From Comamonadaceae bacterium (GTDB lineage Bacteria > Pseudomonadota > Gammaproteobacteria > Burkholderiales > Burkholderiaceae), in NCBI GenBank assembly GCA_947505995.1, contig CANNNB010000076.1:1-9687 (forward strand): a stretch of DNA of 9,687 nucleotides, read 5' to 3'. Of the stretch, positions 7,414-9,687 are shown in pieces (position 1 is the stretch's first letter; every line of letters begins with the position of its first letter). Under the pieces are notes generated by a model that was not told the origin of the DNA, ran no database searches, and saw only the letters and a list, made by a program, of their open reading frames with translations. The position numbers were made by a program, and so were the translations under genes.

Positions 7414-8571
7414 TTAAAGCTCTTCAACTCTGCGAGGCGGATAACTGTCCCAAGCCTGGCAGCCAGGGCAGTGCCAGAAATGTTCTTTGGCTTCAAATCC
7501 ACAAGCAGCACATCGATAGCGCGCTAGCGGCCTTGAAGCTTGTTCAAGTGCTTTCTGCACTGGCCCGCGAGTTTCATCGCCGCCTAAATCAGCACCAGCC
7601 AACCACCTTGAAGCCGCCAAAAGCGAGGGTTGTTTTTGCAGATGCTCGATGTAGCGTTGGCGAGTTTCAGTTTCACCATCGTTACTGTCCTTTTCAAGGC
7701 TCACAATGGCATCCATCACATCGATGCAGGGGTTTTGAGCATAGTGCGATTTCAATAAACTCAAAGTTTGCGCTACCCGTTGTGAGGCCTGAGCAGCCCT
7801 GACCAAGCTGGGTGCTGCCAAAGGTGCTGCAACCGAACCCGATTCAAAAAGTTGGCTAAGGGTATCGCATGCTTGCGCTGCCTGATTCATGTTCAACTGA
7901 AGTTGGCCCAGAAGCAAGCGAGGGCGTGGCGCATCGGGGGCTTCTTGAATGGCATTGAGCAGCAATTGAGACGCGCCTGTGCTCTCGCCCTGCGCATGAA
8001 GTTCGCGCGCTTGCTCGCAAAGGTAATGGGCTTTGCGTACAGAAAAACTAACTTCGCCAGAGCCCTCTAATTGCTCGGCTACCAGACGGGCTTGCGGCCA
8101 TTCGCGGGAGCGCTCATAAATGGCCAAACGCGCCAGTCTGGCTTGCCCTTCAAATGCGGTGCCCTCCAGCTTTCGCAGTGCGTCTTCTGCACGATCTAGC
8201 AAGCCAGCTTTGACAAAATCTTTGGCCAAGGCATTTTGAGCACGCTGCCTGTCTGAGGTGCTGAGATCACCACGCGACAGCAGATGCTCATGCACGCGAA
8301 CAGCGCGTTCATATTCGCCGCGCCGACGAAATAAATTGCCCAATGCAAAGTGCAACTCGGAGGTGTCGGGATCGTTTTGAACCGCTTCAATGAAGGCGTC
8401 AATGGCCTTGTCTTGTTGCTCGTTCAATAAAAAGTTGAGGCCTTTGAAGTAGGCGCGAGGCGCTTGCCTGTTGTCGATGCGCAGTTGGCGTAAATCGAGT
8501 CTAGAGGCCAGCCAGCCCAAGCCAAAAGCAGCTGGCAGTCCCACCAAAATCCAGATGAGATCAAGTTCCAT
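7414..8571 (-). CDS. lapB: Lipopolysaccharide assembly protein LapB (YciM)
   Basis: This 385-residue protein is anchored by one N-terminal membrane helix (MELDLIWILVGLPAAFGLGWLA). A short linker leads to RAYFKGLNFLLNEQQDKAIDAF, the typical start of LapB's TPR array. TPR repeats occupy roughly 40-330 (for example SELHFALGNLFRRRGEYERAVRVHEHLL). A rubredoxin-like zinc ribbon closes the chain, with C354-x2-C357 and C368-x2-C371 before WDSYPPRR. In E. coli, LapB works with FtsH to control breakdown of LpxC, which sets LPS synthesis, and all these parts are needed. Length matches the family (E. coli has 389). The start overlaps the lapA end by 11 bp, with GGAAG upstream, so the two genes are translated from one transcript. 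Confidence 0.95.
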   Translation of the reverse strand: MELDLIWILVGLPAAFGLGWLASRLDLRQLRIDNRQAPRAYFKGLNFLLNEQQDKAIDAFIEAVQNDPDTSELHFALGNLFRRRGEYERAVRVHEHLLSRGDLSTSDRQRAQNALAKDFVKAGLLDRAEDALRKLEGTAFEGQARLARLAIYERSREWPQARLVAEQLEGSGEVSFSVRKAHYLCEQARELHAQGESTGASQLLLNAIQEAPDAPRPRLLLGQLQLNMNQAAQACDTLSQLFESGSVAAPLAAPSLVRAAQASQRVAQTLSLLKSHYAQNPCIDVMDAIVSLEKDSNDGETETRQRYIEHLQKQPSLLAASRWLAGADLGGDETRGPVQKALEQASRPLARYRCAACGFEAKEHFWHCPGCQAWDSYPPRRVEEL

Positions 8572-8854
8572 GAGGGGCTTCCGGCTGTTCTGGGTTGGTG
8601 GTCGAGGCTGTATTGGCCTGCACAGATTTGGCCGCTTGCTTTTGACGCCACCAGCGAGGCACCATGCCTAAAACGCCTACTGCTAAACCCAAAGCAAAGG
8701 CTGTTAATACAATGAGAACCATGGGCGAGCGCCATTGGGTACCGAAGAAAAAGTACACCTTGGCCTCGTGCTGATTGTTCAGCGCGAAAGCAAACAAAGT
8801 AAAAAAGACAGCGGCATTCAGCGTCCACTGAAGCAGCTTGAGAAATTGTTTCAT
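8561..8854 (-). CDS. lapA: Lipopolysaccharide assembly protein A (LapA, DUF1049)
   Basis: This 97-residue inner-membrane protein has two predicted helices: about 9-25 (LQWTLNAAVFFTLFAFAL) and about 45-65 (MVLIVLTAFALGLAVGVLGM). Between them is the family's NN...AKVYFF segment, and a basic RWWRQKQAAK stretch follows the second helix. LapA is usually encoded next to LapB and is thought to work with it in LPS regulation. The tail after about residue 75 is polar and low in complexity. A GAGG Shine-Dalgarno core lies six bases before the ATG. The gene has its own candidate promoter and is separated from ihfB by a strong terminator. Confidence 0.93.
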   Translation of the reverse strand: MKQFLKLLQWTLNAAVFFTLFAFALNNQHEAKVYFFFGTQWRSPMVLIVLTAFALGLAVGVLGMVPRWWRQKQAAKSVQANTASTTNPEQPEAPHGT

Positions 8855-8877
8855 GAATAGCCTCAGACAGCCCTGTC

Positions 8878-8905
8878 ATTCTAAGGCGATGGCATGCCAA
8901 GACAA
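8878..8905 (-). promoter_or_regulatory. Candidate promoter for lapA-lapB
   Basis: On the minus strand TTGTCT (forward 8900-8905) and TAGAAT (forward 8878-8883, 5 of 6 matches to TATAAT) are 16 bases apart. They lie between the ihfB terminator and lapA, and would give a leader of about 15-20 nt. The -35 has 4 of 6 matches. Confidence 0.45.
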
Positions 8906-8906
8906 C

Positions 8907-8929
8907 AAAAAAGGCCCGTATTGGGGCCT
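8907..8929 (-). terminator. Intrinsic terminator after ihfB
   Basis: On the minus strand AGGCCC pairs with GGGCCT around the loop CAATAC and runs into a tract of six T residues (shared with the stem end). It begins about 34 bases past the ihfB stop and ends the rpsA-ihfB transcription unit. It separates that unit from lapAB. Confidence 0.85.
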
Positions 8930-8962
8930 AATTATTCAGGACTTGGTTGCTTCAGCTCTGTC

Positions 8963-9268
8963 TCACTTGCCATGCAATACGTCCAATGAGCCTTGATCAA
9001 CGGCTTCACGCAAAGCTTTGCCGGGTTTGAAATGAGGCACGCGCTTTTCAGGAATTTGCACGCTTTCACCCGATCTAGGGTTGCGTCCCACGCGGGGAGG
9101 GCGGCGGTTGATGGTGAAACTGCCGAAACCACGAATTTCAATGCGATGGCCTTTGACCAATGCTTCGCTCATGGCGTCCAGCACCGTTTTGACAGCAAAT
9201 TCTGCGTCACGGTGGGTGAGTTGCTCAAAACGAGCAGCCAAAGCTTCAACGAGGTCGGAGCGGGTCAT
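8963..9268 (-). CDS. ihfB: Integration host factor subunit beta
   Basis: This 101-residue protein is one half of IHF, a nucleoid protein that bends DNA sharply at specific sites in recombination, replication and transcription. It opens [23 protein letters not shown], and its middle holds [30 protein letters not shown], with the beta arm whose tip proline inserts into the DNA minor groove. It then reads [25 protein letters not shown] and the sequence as a whole favour IHF beta over HU. The ATG at 9266-9268 gives the standard family length. In-frame codons upstream run into the rpsA terminator and are not likely to be translated. There is no clear Shine-Dalgarno sequence before the ATG. It lies downstream of rpsA, as in E. 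coli. Confidence 0.95.
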   Translation of the reverse strand: MTRSDLVEALAARFEQLTHRDAEFAVKTVLDAMSEALVKGHRIEIRGFGSFTINRRPPRVGRNPRSGESVQIPEKRVPHFKPGKALREAVDQGSLDVLHGK

Positions 9269-9292
9269 TTGGAAATGAATTGTGCGAGAGGC

Positions 9293-9339
9293 AAAGAAAA
9301 AGCCTCTGCCCAACCCCAAGCCGGGGTTAGGCAAGAGGC
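9293..9339 (-). terminator. Strong intrinsic terminator between rpsA and ihfB
   Basis: On the minus strand the arms (forward 9323-9339 and 9302-9317) form about 16 pairs with one bulged T and one G-T wobble, closed by a five-base loop. The run TTTTTCTTT follows. The structure starts 17 bases after the rpsA stop and ends 24 bases before the ihfB start. It should stop most rpsA transcription, so ihfB depends on read-through or on a promoter inside rpsA. Confidence 0.88.
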
Positions 9340-9355
9340 CTTGGTCTTTAGCAGA

Positions 9356-9687
9356 TCATTCTGCTGAATCGTTGTTGTCCAACTTGGCACGCAACAAAGC
9401 GCCCAAACTGGTGGTGCCAGCGTTTTCGCGTGAAGACTGTTGGCTGAGTGAGGCCATGGCTTCATTTTGATCGGCAGCATCTTTGGCCTTGATAGACAGT
9501 TGGATGTTGCGTGTCTTGCGATCGACGTTGACGACCACGGCAGTGACTTCGTCGCCTTCTTTCAACAAGCTGCGAGCGTCTTCCACGCGATCGCGTGAAA
9601 TTTCGCTGGCGCGCAAGTAACCAATGATGTCGTCGCCCAAATCGATTTCAGCGCCGCGAGCATCAACAGTTTTGACTTTGCCGGTCA
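9356..9687 (-). CDS. rpsA: 30S ribosomal protein S1, C-terminal part (5' end beyond window)
   Basis: The last 109 codons of rpsA are present, and the 5' end lies beyond the window's right edge. They encode most of the final S1 (OB-fold) repeat: TGKVKTVDARGAEIDL, then GYLRASEISRDRVEDA, then GDEVTAVVVNVDRKTRNIQLSIKAKD. This aligns closely with the last S1 domain of E. coli RpsA (GYLRASEASRDRVEDA, VDRKNRAISLSVRAKD). A polar tail of about 40 residues ending NNDSAE follows. S1 binds mRNA on the small ribosomal subunit and helps start translation, especially on messages with weak Shine-Dalgarno sequences. The gene is followed by a strong terminator and then ihfB. Confidence 0.96.
   Translation of the reverse strand, partial: TGKVKTVDARGAEIDLGDDIIGYLRASEISRDRVEDARSLLKEGDEVTAVVVNVDRKTRNIQLSIKAKDAADQNEAMASLSQQSSRENAGTTSLGALLRAKLDNNDSAE

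Noticed and set aside
7155..7511. Minus-strand open frame of 118 codons spanning the lapB-comEA gap
   Set aside because: It overlaps the ends of both lapB and comEA out of frame, shows no domain and has no ribosome site. The gap looks non-coding.
7323..7802. Plus-strand open frame of 159 codons antisense to lapB
   Set aside because: The opposite strand carries the TPR repeats and zinc ribbon of LapB. The frame's composition is typical of an antisense shadow.
1..9687. A new defence system, mobile element or CRISPR array
   Set aside because: All sizeable genes belong to known housekeeping or transport families. I saw no direct-repeat array, transposase, integrase, toxin-antitoxin pair or terminal repeats.

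Overview
The window looks like chromosomal DNA of a betaproteobacterium of the order Burkholderiales, probably Comamonadaceae-like, with moderate GC content. The evidence is the sequence character of RdgC, RpsA, IHF-beta, LapA and LapB, and the order rpsA-ihfB-lapA-lapB followed by a comEA-type gene. The strain cannot be named from this sequence. Nearly all the DNA is coding. Every gene is on the minus strand except one large plus-strand gene.

Right part (about 6.9-9.7 kb, read right to left): the end of rpsA (ribosomal protein S1), a strong intrinsic terminator, ihfB (IHF beta subunit), a second clear terminator, then a lapA-lapB pair (control of LPS synthesis) whose ends overlap by 11 bp. 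A roughly 170-nt gap with two inverted repeats follows, then a small secreted ComEA-like helix-hairpin-helix protein. This is a housekeeping block.

Left and centre (about 0.25-6.9 kb): a tripartite TRAP transporter, dctP-dctQ-dctM, is tightly packed on the minus strand. Divergent from it is a 1213-residue fused HyuA/HyuB protein that closely resembles ATP-dependent 5-oxoprolinase. The two units share a spacer of about 200 bp containing a promoter-like element and an imperfect palindrome placed like an operator. The simplest reading is a 5-oxoproline (pyroglutamate) uptake and hydrolysis module: DctP binds the substrate in the periplasm, DctQM imports it using an ion gradient, and the cytoplasmic enzyme opens the lactam to glutamate with ATP. 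Known pyroglutamate-binding TRAP receptors in Bordetella (DctP6 and DctP7) support this, but the ligand is inferred here. No regulator gene for the module lies in the window.

Left edge: the first 43 codons of rdgC (recombination-associated protein), read off the left end.

I found no CRISPR array, tRNA or rRNA gene, insertion sequence, prophage or defence system. No gap between genes exceeds 300 bases. The points most worth following up are the divergent pyroglutamate module with its candidate operator, and the strong terminator between rpsA and ihfB.
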